This document shows, piece after piece, positions 7,281-13,288 of a stretch of 13,288 bases of DNA. The notes beneath the pieces are model-generated. The model did not search any database. It was not told the origin of the DNA and saw only the letters and a list, made by a program, of their open reading frames with translations. Each line of letters opens with the position of its first letter. The stretch's first letter is position 1. This stretch comes from Microbacteriaceae bacterium (GTDB lineage: Bacteria > Actinomycetota > Actinomycetes > Actinomycetales > Microbacteriaceae), in NCBI GenBank assembly GCA_947486475.1, contig CANKTR010000017.1, positions 1-13,288 of the forward strand, in the 5' to 3' direction. The position numbers and the translations under genes were made by a program.

Positions 7281-7286
7281 ATGAAC
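7250..7286. repeat. Imperfect 15-bp direct repeat, candidate GntR operator
   Basis: TGTTCGGCGATAAAC (7250-7264) and TGCTCGGCAATGAAC (7272-7286) agree at 12 of 15 positions and are 22 bp apart, about two helical turns. The second copy covers the dehydrogenase start codon. A looser third match, 11 of 15 to the first copy, lies at 1217-1231 before the permease. A regulator binding here could block both divergent genes. This was found by eye and has no statistical test. Confidence 0.35.
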
Positions 7287-8672
7287 CACAATGAATTTAT
7301 GCCCTATGCCGTGATAAACCCTGCCAGTGGAATTCTCGAACGAGAATTCCCCAGTGCCACGCCGACCGACATCGCTGGCGCGATTTCGCGCGCGGACGCG
7401 GCCCACGCGACGTGGAGCCAAACTCCGCTCGCCGAACGCGCCGGCGTCCTTCAGCGCGTCGCGGATTTGTATCGCGAGCGTAAAAATGAACTCGCGGACA
7501 TCATCGCCCGCGAAATGGGAAAACCGGTGCGTCAGGGTCGGGGCGAAGCCGGTTTCGTCGGCGATATTTATGAGTTCTATGCCACCCAGGGGCCAGGGCA
7601 CCTCGCCGATCAGGACATGCACCCGATGTCGGGTGGGCACGCGATCGTCCGCTCGCAATCGCTCGGCGTCCTTCTCGGCATCATGCCGTGGAACTATCCC
7701 TACTATCAGGTTGCGCGTTTCGCCGGCCCGAACTTGCTCCTTGGCAACACCATCATCCTCAAGCACGCGAGCAACTGCCCGGAATCGGCACTCGCGCAGG
7801 AACAGATTTTCCGTGATGCGGGATTGCCGGACGGCGCGTACCTCAACATGTTTGTCGAGAGCCGTGACATCGAGACAATCATCGCCGATCCGCGCGTTCA
7901 CGGCGTCTCGTTGACGGGAAGCGAGACGGCAGGGGCCGCCGTCGCCCAAGCCGCCGGCCGTGCGCTGAAGAAGGTGGTGCTCGAGTTGGGCGGAAGCGAT
8001 CCGTTCATCGTCCTCGACGACGGGAACCTCGACGCCACCGTTGCCGCCGCGGCGTCGGGCCGCATGAGCAATGCGGGACAGGCGTGTACTGCCGCCAAGC
8101 GCTTTATCGTTCTCGATTCCGTGTACGACCGATTCGTTGACGGCTTTGCGGCACAGTTGCGGACCTACATCGTGGGCGACCCGCGTGACCCCGCGACAAA
8201 CCTTGGGCCGCTGTCGTCGCTCGGGGCCGTTGAGGAATTGATCGGACAGGTTGACGACGCCGTCGCCAACGGCGCCACCCTAGTGATGGGTGGTCACCGG
8301 ATCGGAGACGTTGGTTCGTTCATGGCACCCACGCTGTTGACCGACGTTACGCCCGCGGCCCGCGCATTCAGCGAAGAACTGTTTGGCCCTGTCGCCGTGG
8401 TGTATCGGGTCGCCGACAAGGACGAGGCGATTGCGCTAGCGAACGGTTCCGAATTCGGACTGTCCGGCGCCGTGTTTGGGTCTGACCCTGACGACACCCG
8501 TTACGTCGCGGATCGGCTCGAATCGGGCATGGTGTACATCAACGAGAACACCGACTCGCACGTCGACCTGCCGTTCGGCGGAATCAAGAAATCTGGTTTC
8601 GGTCGCGAACTGGGGCACTTTGGGCTCGACGAATTCGTCAACAAAAAGCTGATTCGAACCGCCGCGCGCTAA
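7281..8672 (+). CDS. NAD(P)-dependent aldehyde dehydrogenase, succinate-semialdehyde / gamma-aminobutyraldehyde type
   Basis: This 463-residue ALDH-superfamily enzyme oxidises an aldehyde to its acid with NAD(P)+. Present are MPWNYP (catalytic Asn138), Lys161 in the cofactor site, LTGSETAG (211-218), the general base Glu235 in LELGG, the nucleophile Cys269 in NAGQAC, and the C-terminal DLPFGGIKKSGFGRELG. The overall wording and length are nearest to actinobacterial GabD-type succinate-semialdehyde dehydrogenases, but this subgroup also contains aminobutyraldehyde dehydrogenases. In context it could oxidise the gamma-glutamylated amino-aldehyde made after the P450 step (PuuC role), or succinate semialdehyde from GABA (GabD role). 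No GABA transaminase lies in the window. The ATG at 7281 lacks a clear Shine-Dalgarno; an in-frame ATG at 7299 is the alternative. It is divergent from the GntR regulator. Confidence 0.92.
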   Translation: MNHNEFMPYAVINPASGILEREFPSATPTDIAGAISRADAAHATWSQTPLAERAGVLQRVADLYRERKNELADIIAREMGKPVRQGRGEAGFVGDIYEFYATQGPGHLADQDMHPMSGGHAIVRSQSLGVLLGIMPWNYPYYQVARFAGPNLLLGNTIILKHASNCPESALAQEQIFRDAGLPDGAYLNMFVESRDIETIIADPRVHGVSLTGSETAGAAVAQAAGRALKKVVLELGGSDPFIVLDDGNLDATVAAAASGRMSNAGQACTAAKRFIVLDSVYDRFVDGFAAQLRTYIVGDPRDPATNLGPLSSLGAVEELIGQVDDAVANGATLVMGGHRIGDVGSFMAPTLLTDVTPAARAFSEELFGPVAVVYRVADKDEAIALANGSEFGLSGAVFGSDPDDTRYVADRLESGMVYINENTDSHVDLPFGGIKKSGFGRELGHFGLDEFVNKKLIRTAAR

Positions 8673-8722
8673 TCCTGTGGACAACGCGAGCACTACTCGG
8701 GCTGTCGCGAAAAACTTCGTGC

Positions 8723-9157
8723 ATGAGCACGATGCCCGAGCGCGGGAGCGCCAGCATTGAATTCATTGTCGCGTCCGTCGCCCTGCTCGTGCCGCTCGTG
8801 GCACTGACCGTCACGACGAGCCAGATCGCGTCCGCAACCTTCGCGGCCACAACCGCCGCACGACATGGCGTGCGAGCGTTTATCGGCGCGGAATCAACGC
8901 ACATCGGTCTGGAACTAGTTCGCGCCATCACGTCGTTGGTCGCTGATGACCACGGCCTGACCGACACCACGTCTCGATGGGAAGTCGACTGTTCAGACAG
9001 GAACTGCCTGCGACGAGGGTCTTTAGTCGAATTGACCGTTCACCTAGAGGTTCCCCTAAGTTTTATCCCGGCACTGCCCGGTATCAATATCGCGCCGCGC
9101 GTCACGGTGTCCCGAACCGCAACGGCGCGCGTTTCGATCACATCGGTGAACCGATGA
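8723..9157 (+). CDS. TadE-like pilus assembly protein
   Basis: This 144-residue protein opens with the TadE pattern: a short polar leader ending ERGSASIEF, then a single hydrophobic helix (about residues 14-40), then a mostly beta extracytoplasmic part with a Cys pair (about 90-96). TadE pseudopilins are cleaved at the membrane and help assemble Flp/Tad pili. The gene overlaps the next by 4 bp (ATGA), forming a tadE-tadG couple. No tadA, tadB, tadC or prepilin gene is in the window, so the pair is separated from, or has lost, its partners. The start at 8723 has no visible Shine-Dalgarno; ATG 8732 is also possible. Family-level recognition is good; whether it works is unknown. Confidence 0.75.
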   Translation: MSTMPERGSASIEFIVASVALLVPLVALTVTTSQIASATFAATTAARHGVRAFIGAESTHIGLELVRAITSLVADDHGLTDTTSRWEVDCSDRNCLRRGSLVELTVHLEVPLSFIPALPGINIAPRVTVSRTATARVSITSVNR

Positions 9158-9582
9158 GCGATCGAGGTTCGCTCTTGCCCATGGTCGCGGGGCTGGTTGC
9201 TTTGTGCGGTGTGGCGGTCGTGGGAATCATCGACTCGACGGATTTGGCGTTGGCACGAACGAGCCTGCAATCCACCGCCGACATGGCGGCGCTTGTCGGC
9301 GCTGAATCATTCGATCCGCTCACCGCGCAATTCGACGGAACATCGCTGGCCGTGCGGTTAACAAATCGTGGTGTACGTCGTGCCGTGCGCGAATTTGTTG
9401 CCGAATCGAGTGACGGAATTCGCCTGGTTGCTGCGACGACGCCAGATCGGGTGACCGCTCGAGTGACGGTGAGTTCTGTCTGGTCGCCGCCTCTCGGCAA
9501 CCAGTTTTTCCCGGTTCGAATCCGGCTCGAGGCGACCGCGTCCGCACGCGCGCACATCGGGCGTGCAACCGACGAAGGGTAG
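9154..9582 (+). CDS. TadG/TadE-like secreted or pilus-associated protein
   Basis: This 142-residue protein begins DRGSLLPMVAGLVAL, with a membrane helix at about 8-28. It is followed by the TadG N-terminal signature RTSLQSTADMAALVGAESF, then a short beta-rich domain. In actinobacteria such small RGS-leader proteins occur in pairs with TadE at the end of tad pilus clusters. The start ATG at 9154 overlaps the TadE stop (ATGA), so translation is coupled. The stop at 9580-9582 sits inside the likely prfB -10 element. It should be anchored in or exported through the membrane. A specific role cannot be assigned, and a longer frame opening at 8977 is rejected because it runs through the TadE gene. 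Confidence 0.7.
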   Translation: MSDRGSLLPMVAGLVALCGVAVVGIIDSTDLALARTSLQSTADMAALVGAESFDPLTAQFDGTSLAVRLTNRGVRRAVREFVAESSDGIRLVAATTPDRVTARVTVSSVWSPPLGNQFFPVRIRLEATASARAHIGRATDEG

Positions 9583-9585
9583 TCT
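9580..9585 (+). promoter_or_regulatory. Possible prfB -10 element (leaderless transcript)
   Basis: TAGTCT fits the actinobacterial TANNNT -10 pattern and ends 9 nt before the prfB ATG, where no convincing Shine-Dalgarno is present. That spacing would put transcription start close to the ATG. No -35 match is evident. Confidence 0.35.
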
Positions 9586-9594
9586 GGCAATCTC

Positions 9595-10701
9595 ATGATT
9601 TCGTTGGACGTTACCGACCGCATCGCGGCACTCCGCTCGTCGTTCGCGGACATCGTCAGCGTCGTGGATTTGACCGAATTGACGACTCGTATCGCCGAGC
9701 TTTCCGAGAAGGCCGGTGCGACCGACCTGTGGGACGATCAGGCGTCGGCGCAAGCAGTGACCAGCGCCCTGTCACATGCGCAAACCCAGCGCGACCTCGT
9801 GAACGACGTGCAGCAACGCCTGGATGACCTCGATGTTCTTCTCGATATGGCGAAAGAGGCCGGCGATGACGATTCGGCGACCGAGGTCCTCACCGAAATC
9901 TCTTCCCTCGAGTCGGTGATTGGGACGTTAGAGGTCCAGACCCTTCTCGACGGCGAGTACGACCCCTTGCCGGCAATCGTCACGATTCGATCCGGTGCGG
10001 GTGGCATCGATGCGGCGGATTTCGCCGAGATGCTTCTGCGGATGTATCTGCGCTGGGCGGAACAACACAAATACTCGGTTCGAGTGTTGGATACGTCCTA
10101 CGCCGAAGAAGCGGGAATCAAGAGCGCGACTTTCGAAGTGGATGCCCCGTTCGCGTTTGGAACGTTGTCGGTCGAGGCGGGAACGCACCGTCTTGTTCGG
10201 ATGAGCCCATTCAACTCGGCGGGAAAGCGACAGACATCTTTCGCCGCGGTAGAAGTGGTGCCTCTCTTGGCGGCGACCGAAGTGATCGACATTCCCGACT
10301 CCGACATCCGGGTCGACGTTTTCCGCTCGTCCGGCCCTGGCGGTCAGTCGGTCAACACGACCGACTCGGCGGTTCGCATCACTCACCTGCCGACGGGAAC
10401 CGTGGTGTCGTGCCAGAACGAGAAGAGCCAGATTCAAAACCGTGCGGCGGCTCTCCGAGTGCTGCAGAGTCGCCTGCTGCTCATCCACAAGGAAGAAGAA
10501 GCGAAAAAGAAGAAGGAACTCGCGGGGGTCATCACGGCGTCGTGGGGTGACCAGATGCGGTCGTATGTTCTCGCGCCGTATCAGATGGTCAAGGACCTTC
10601 GCACGAACCACGAAGTCAACAACCCGCAAGCGGTGTTCGACGGTGATGTCGACGGGTTCATCGCGGCGGGTATTCGACACCGCAAACAGAAGACGCCCTA
10701 G
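9595..10701 (+). CDS. prfB: Peptide chain release factor 2 (RF2)
   Basis: This 368-residue class I release factor recognises UGA and UAA stop codons and triggers peptide release on the ribosome. It has the N-terminal coiled-coil region (to about residue 110), RSGAGGIDAADFAEMLLRMY, the SPF tripeptide (204-206) that marks RF2 rather than RF1, and the catalytic GGQ (249-251) in GPGGQSVNTTDSAVR. The frame is continuous, without the in-frame UGA and programmed frameshift that autoregulates prfB in many bacteria, as is usual in actinobacteria. The start is ATG 9595, 12 bp after the TadG stop. A TANNNT box just before it and weak Shine-Dalgarno suggest a leaderless mRNA. ftsE follows after 53 bp. 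Confidence 0.97.
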   Translation: MISLDVTDRIAALRSSFADIVSVVDLTELTTRIAELSEKAGATDLWDDQASAQAVTSALSHAQTQRDLVNDVQQRLDDLDVLLDMAKEAGDDDSATEVLTEISSLESVIGTLEVQTLLDGEYDPLPAIVTIRSGAGGIDAADFAEMLLRMYLRWAEQHKYSVRVLDTSYAEEAGIKSATFEVDAPFAFGTLSVEAGTHRLVRMSPFNSAGKRQTSFAAVEVVPLLAATEVIDIPDSDIRVDVFRSSGPGGQSVNTTDSAVRITHLPTGTVVSCQNEKSQIQNRAAALRVLQSRLLLIHKEEEAKKKKELAGVITASWGDQMRSYVLAPYQMVKDLRTNHEVNNPQAVFDGDVDGFIAAGIRHRKQKTP

Positions 10702-10741
10702 TCGGGCGAGTGTCGCTCCGTGCTGGGTGAAAGCCCGCGCA

Positions 10742-10747
10742 TAGGCT
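10742..10747 (+). promoter_or_regulatory. Possible ftsE -10 element (leaderless transcript)
   Basis: TAGGCT matches the TANNNT pattern and ends 7 nt before the ftsE ATG, the spacing expected if transcription begins at the start codon itself. No Shine-Dalgarno is visible in the 53-bp gap after prfB. Confidence 0.4.
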
Positions 10748-10754
10748 GAAGCCG

Positions 10755-11609
10755 ATGATTCGTTTCGATAGTGTGTCCAAGGTCTACAAGTCGGGAAACC
10801 GACCCGCCTTGCACGACGCGACCCTTGAGGTAAAGCCAGGGGAGTTCGTTTTCCTCGTCGGTGCCTCGGGGAGCGGCAAGTCCTCGTTCCTGCGGCTCAT
10901 TCTGCGCGAGGAGCGCTCGTCGACCGGACTGATTCACGTCCTCGGCCAAGACCTCGGGCGTTTGTCGAATCGCAAAGTGCCGGCGTATCGCCGCAACCTC
11001 GGAGTGGTTTTCCAAGACTTCCGCCTTCTTCCAACCAAGACGGTGTTCGACAACGTCGCGTTCGCCCTCCGCGTTCTCGGCCAGAGCGAGGCCTACATTC
11101 ACGACGCCGTCCCCGAGGTTCTCGGGCTCGTCGGTTTGGGGAACAAGGAAAACCGTCTTCCGCACGAACTGTCCGGTGGCGAACAACAGCGCGTGGCGAT
11201 CGCCCGCGCGGTGGTGAACAAACCCGCGATCCTGCTGGCCGACGAACCGACCGGAAACCTCGACCCCGCGACCTCGGCGGGAATCATGGATGTGTTGCGT
11301 AATATCAACGCCGCCGGAACGACGGTTCTCATGGCCACCCACGACACTGCGATTGTCAACGATATGAAGCGCCGGGTTGTCGAGCTGAGTGACGGACGCA
11401 TCATCCGTGACGAGGCGGGCGGTCAGTACCAGACGCGCGCCAACCCGATTGTCAACGTCGATGACGGGTTTCCCTCCCGCGCCGACTCGCAGCCCATCGC
11501 GATCGAACCAATTGACTTTGACCCGATTCCGGCATTCGACCCCATGACGCCGACCGGTGAAGCGGTCGACCTGAGCTACCTCGATCGACTCGAGGAAGAC
11601 CCGCTATGA
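10755..11609 (+). CDS. ftsE: Cell division ATP-binding protein FtsE
   Basis: This is the ABC-type ATPase of the FtsEX complex, which couples ATP hydrolysis at the division site to activation of peptidoglycan hydrolases outside the cell. Visible parts are Walker A GASGSGKS (36-43), the Q-loop at Q87, signature LSGGEQQR (139-146), Walker B LLADEP (160-165) and the H-loop H196. The ABC core ends near residue 220. A further 64 residues follow, rich in Pro, Asp and Glu, giving 284 residues where most FtsE proteins have about 220-230. The stop overlaps the ftsX start (ATGA), so the partners are made together. The ATG at 10755 opens with the usual MIRF-x-VSKVY. Confidence 0.96.
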   Translation: MIRFDSVSKVYKSGNRPALHDATLEVKPGEFVFLVGASGSGKSSFLRLILREERSSTGLIHVLGQDLGRLSNRKVPAYRRNLGVVFQDFRLLPTKTVFDNVAFALRVLGQSEAYIHDAVPEVLGLVGLGNKENRLPHELSGGEQQRVAIARAVVNKPAILLADEPTGNLDPATSAGIMDVLRNINAAGTTVLMATHDTAIVNDMKRRVVELSDGRIIRDEAGGQYQTRANPIVNVDDGFPSRADSQPIAIEPIDFDPIPAFDPMTPTGEAVDLSYLDRLEEDPL

Positions 11610-12520
11610 AAATGAGTTTCGTCTTCATCGAGGCGTGGAACGGTGTGCGGCGCAATATATCGATGGTTGTGTCCGTCGTCCTCGTGACCCTGGTCTCTCT
11701 GACGTTCGTTGGATCCGCCGCGTTGTTGCAATTGCAGATCGGCAACATGAAGTCGTATTGGTACGACAAGGCCCAGGTCGCTGTCTATTTGTGCACGCAG
11801 TATTCGACGCTCGGAGCGTGTGACCAACAAGAGGCGAGTGCCGAGCAAATCGCCGCGGTCGAAGCGCAGCTGGAGTCGGACACCCTCACGCCCTACATCG
11901 ACAAGTGGTACTTCGAAAACCACGAGGACGCTTACAAGAATTTCACCGAACAATTCACGGGGAGCCCGGTTGTTGACCTCGTCACTCCCGACCTGTTGCC
12001 CCAAACGTTTTGGGTGAACCTGAAGGACCCCACCCAATCCGCCCTCGTCTTCGAGGCGTTGGGTGGCATGAGTGGTGTCGAGTCGGTCATCGACCAGCGC
12101 TCGTACCTCGACGGAATTTTCTCGATGCTCAACGCCGCGAGCCTGACCGCGGTGGGCGTTGCCGTGCTGATGCTCGTTGCTGCCGCGTTGCTCATCGCGA
12201 CGACGATCCGACTCTCGGCATTCTCGCGCCGCCGCGAACTCGCGATCATGCGCCTTGTCGGCGCATCGAACTGGTATATCCAAACTCCGTTCATCCTCGA
12301 GGGCGTGGTCGCTGCGACGATCGGTTCGGTCCTTGCGTGTGGCGCGATTGCAGGAATCGTTGTGTTCTTTGTCGACGGTTACTTGGCCACCGCGTTGCCC
12401 ACAACCTCGTTCGTCACGCTCTCTGAGGTGTGGATTGTGTTTCCCGGATTGCTCCTTGCCGGCGCGGTTCTCGCGGCCACGAGCGCTTACGTGGCCATTT
12501 CCCGTTACCTTCGCGTCTAA
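11606..12520 (+). CDS. ftsX: Cell division protein FtsX
   Basis: This 304-residue membrane partner of FtsE has four predicted helices (about 19-43, 177-200, 229-256, 276-298). A large extracytoplasmic loop between the first two (about 44-176) is where FtsX binds and activates cell-wall hydrolases. The loop contains two cysteines (C63, C72), probably a disulfide. Between helices 2 and 3 is the conserved cytoplasmic coupling segment [15 protein letters not shown] that contacts FtsE. The ATG overlaps the ftsE stop by 4 bp. Length and topology are normal for actinobacterial FtsX. The gene is followed 56 bp later by smpB. Confidence 0.96.
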   Translation: MKMSFVFIEAWNGVRRNISMVVSVVLVTLVSLTFVGSAALLQLQIGNMKSYWYDKAQVAVYLCTQYSTLGACDQQEASAEQIAAVEAQLESDTLTPYIDKWYFENHEDAYKNFTEQFTGSPVVDLVTPDLLPQTFWVNLKDPTQSALVFEALGGMSGVESVIDQRSYLDGIFSMLNAASLTAVGVAVLMLVAAALLIATTIRLSAFSRRRELAIMRLVGASNWYIQTPFILEGVVAATIGSVLACGAIAGIVVFFVDGYLATALPTTSFVTLSEVWIVFPGLLLAGAVLAATSAYVAISRYLRV

Positions 12521-12528
12521 CCCGGATG

Positions 12529-12534
12529 TAAACT
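12529..12534 (+). promoter_or_regulatory. Possible smpB -10 element
   Basis: TAAACT in the 56-bp gap after ftsX fits TANNNT. A weak TTACCT (12505-12510) lies 18 bp upstream. If used, smpB would have its own promoter with a leader of about 35 nt in addition to read-through from ftsX. Confidence 0.3.
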
Positions 12535-12576
12535 GGAGGGCTTGGACTCACCAGATGACCGGAAAGGGGGTGCGCC

Positions 12577-13053
12577 ATGCCAAAGGAACAAGGCGAAAAA
12601 GTCGTTGCCACGAACCGCAAGGCGCGCCACGACTACCACATTGAGGACACGTTCGAGTGTGGCCTCGCGCTGGTCGGTACCGAGGTCAAGGCGTTGCGGT
12701 TGGGCAAGGCGTCACTCGTTGACGGCTGGGCCCAAATCGTCGACGGCGAAATGTGGATGGAGTCCGTTCACATCCCCGAGTACACGCAGGGGACGTGGAC
12801 CAACCACGCGACCCGGCGCAAGCGCAAGTTGTTGCTGCACCGCGCCGAGATCATCAAGATTTCGCATCGCATTCATGACGGCGGGTACACGCTCGTTCCG
12901 TTGAAGATCTATTTCAAGGACGGCCGAGCCAAGGTCGAACTCGCCATCGCGAAGGGAAAGAAGGACTACGACAAGCGTCACACCCTTCGTGAAAAGGAAG
13001 ACAAGCGCGAGGCCGAGCGCGCGATGAAGTCCAAACGCGTGCGCGGGGAATAA
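12577..13053 (+). CDS. smpB: SsrA-binding protein SmpB
   Basis: This 158-residue basic protein binds the tRNA-like part of tmRNA and takes it into stalled ribosomes for trans-translation. It shows the family order: [29 protein letters not shown] (beta-barrel start), [63 protein letters not shown], and a Lys/Arg/Glu-rich C-terminal tail that forms a helix in the mRNA channel. A strong AAAGGGGG (12563-12570) lies 6 nt before the ATG. The ssrA gene begins about 90 bp downstream, so protein and RNA partner are adjacent. Confidence 0.98.
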   Translation: MPKEQGEKVVATNRKARHDYHIEDTFECGLALVGTEVKALRLGKASLVDGWAQIVDGEMWMESVHIPEYTQGTWTNHATRRKRKLLLHRAEIIKISHRIHDGGYTLVPLKIYFKDGRAKVELAIAKGKKDYDKRHTLREKEDKREAERAMKSKRVRGE

Positions 13054-13072
13054 CGCACGTCAGAAGTGCGTT
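13052..13072 (+). terminator. Stem-loop at the end of smpB, weak terminator candidate
   Basis: AACGCAC (13052-13058) and GTGCGTT (13066-13072) form a perfect 7-bp stem with a 7-nt loop, beginning within the smpB stop codon. Only CTATACT follows, without a U run, so intrinsic termination would be weak. It may instead stabilise the smpB 3' end. Confidence 0.4.
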
Positions 13073-13073
13073 C

Positions 13074-13079
13074 TATACT
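13074..13079 (+). promoter_or_regulatory. Possible ssrA -10 element
   Basis: TATACT matches the -10 consensus at 5 of 6 positions and lies about 64 bp before the mature tmRNA 5' end, which is normally made by RNase P from a longer precursor. No good -35 is visible because the preceding bases form the smpB stem-loop. A TTGATA at 13101-13106 is an alternative -35 but has no good -10. Confidence 0.35.
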
Positions 13080-13142
13080 CGTGAAGCACCCGAAAGGGTT
13101 TTGATAACTCAACAGTGTGGAATGTGACTCGCCTCCCAGCAT

Positions 13143-13288
13143 GGGGATGATCGGTTTCGACAGTGCGTCTAAGCCGGAAAGAAGCGGGTCGAGGATGCAG
13201 GGTTATCTCGTAAACGCCCCTTGCAAACCAATAGGTGCCAACGCAAAGCGCACCGACTTCGCTCTCGCTGCCTAATAAGCCGCCATCG
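13143..13288 (+). ncRNA. ssrA: Transfer-messenger RNA (tmRNA), 5' part, truncated by window end
   Basis: The RNA begins with the conserved tmRNA 5' end GGGGATGATCGGTTTCGAC (13143-13161), the 5' half of the tRNA-like domain. It rescues stalled ribosomes and tags the unfinished peptide for proteolysis. The tag frame runs from a GCC resume codon at 13237 to tandem TAA stops (13273-13278) and encodes ANAKRTDFALAA, ending in the usual ALAA degron. The RNase P-processed start at 13143 is inferred from the conserved sequence. The pseudoknots after the tag and the 3' acceptor half lie beyond the window. Its protein partner SmpB is encoded immediately upstream. Confidence 0.95.

Noticed and set aside
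7221..7949. Minus-strand open frame across the regulator/dehydrogenase gap and the dehydrogenase 5' end
   Set aside because: It would overlap the divergent control region and the conserved dehydrogenase N-terminus; its product has no recognisable fold.
9595..9700. Programmed RF2 frameshift site
   Set aside because: The N-terminal coding region is continuous with no in-frame UGA or CTTTGA slippery site; its absence is normal in actinobacteria.
9928..10680. Minus-strand open frame opposite prfB
   Set aside because: Composition is that of an antisense shadow (Arg/Val/His-rich), opposite a core gene.
1..13288. CRISPR array, insertion sequence or phage genes
   Set aside because: No regularly spaced repeats, transposase, integrase, flanking inverted repeats or structural phage proteins were seen on either strand.

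Overview
The window reads as chromosomal DNA of a high-GC Gram-positive bacterium (Actinomycetota). The evidence is the high-GC codon use (roughly 60% by eye), a [3Fe-4S] ferredoxin next to a class I P450, an RF2 gene without the frameshift stop, the conserved order prfB-ftsE-ftsX-smpB-ssrA, and a tmRNA tag read as ANAKRTDFALAA. The tag and gene order suggest Microbacteriaceae or a close relative. That family-level placement is an inference.

Left part (1-8672): a catabolic locus for an amine or amino acid. A truncated APC-family permease points left (1-1157, minus). Divergent from it is a plus-strand operon of cytochrome P450, [3Fe-4S] ferredoxin, glutamine-synthetase-like gamma-glutamylamide synthetase, a binding protein without signal peptide, and a class-I-glutaminase-like gamma-glutamyl hydrolase (1379-5732). 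The last three genes overlap or nearly touch. A minus-strand pair follows, a FadR-type GntR regulator and a soluble Cache-domain protein overlapping by 8 bp. The regulator is divergent from an aldehyde dehydrogenase (7281-8672) across a 75-bp gap holding an imperfect 15-bp direct repeat. GntR regulator plus P450 plus [3Fe-4S] ferredoxin plus glutamine synthetase is the gene set of the piperidine/pyrrolidine (pip) locus of Mycobacterium smegmatis. With a PuuD-like hydrolase and an aldehyde dehydrogenase added, the simplest model is: P450 oxidises an amine, the amino group is held as a gamma-glutamyl amide, the aldehyde is oxidised, and the hydrolase releases glutamate and an amino acid such as GABA. 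Substrate and step order are inference.

Right part (8723-13288): core genes. A two-gene tadE/tadG-like remnant sits before prfB (RF2), ftsE-ftsX (divisome ABC-type pair controlling peptidoglycan hydrolysis), smpB and the 5' part of ssrA (tmRNA), i.e. the trans-translation pair. prfB and ftsE each have a TANNNT hexamer 7-9 nt before the start codon and no clear Shine-Dalgarno sequence, as expected for leaderless transcripts.

There is no insertion sequence, CRISPR array, tRNA or rRNA in the window. No non-coding stretch exceeds 300 bases; the longest is the 221-bp divergent gap at 1158-1378.
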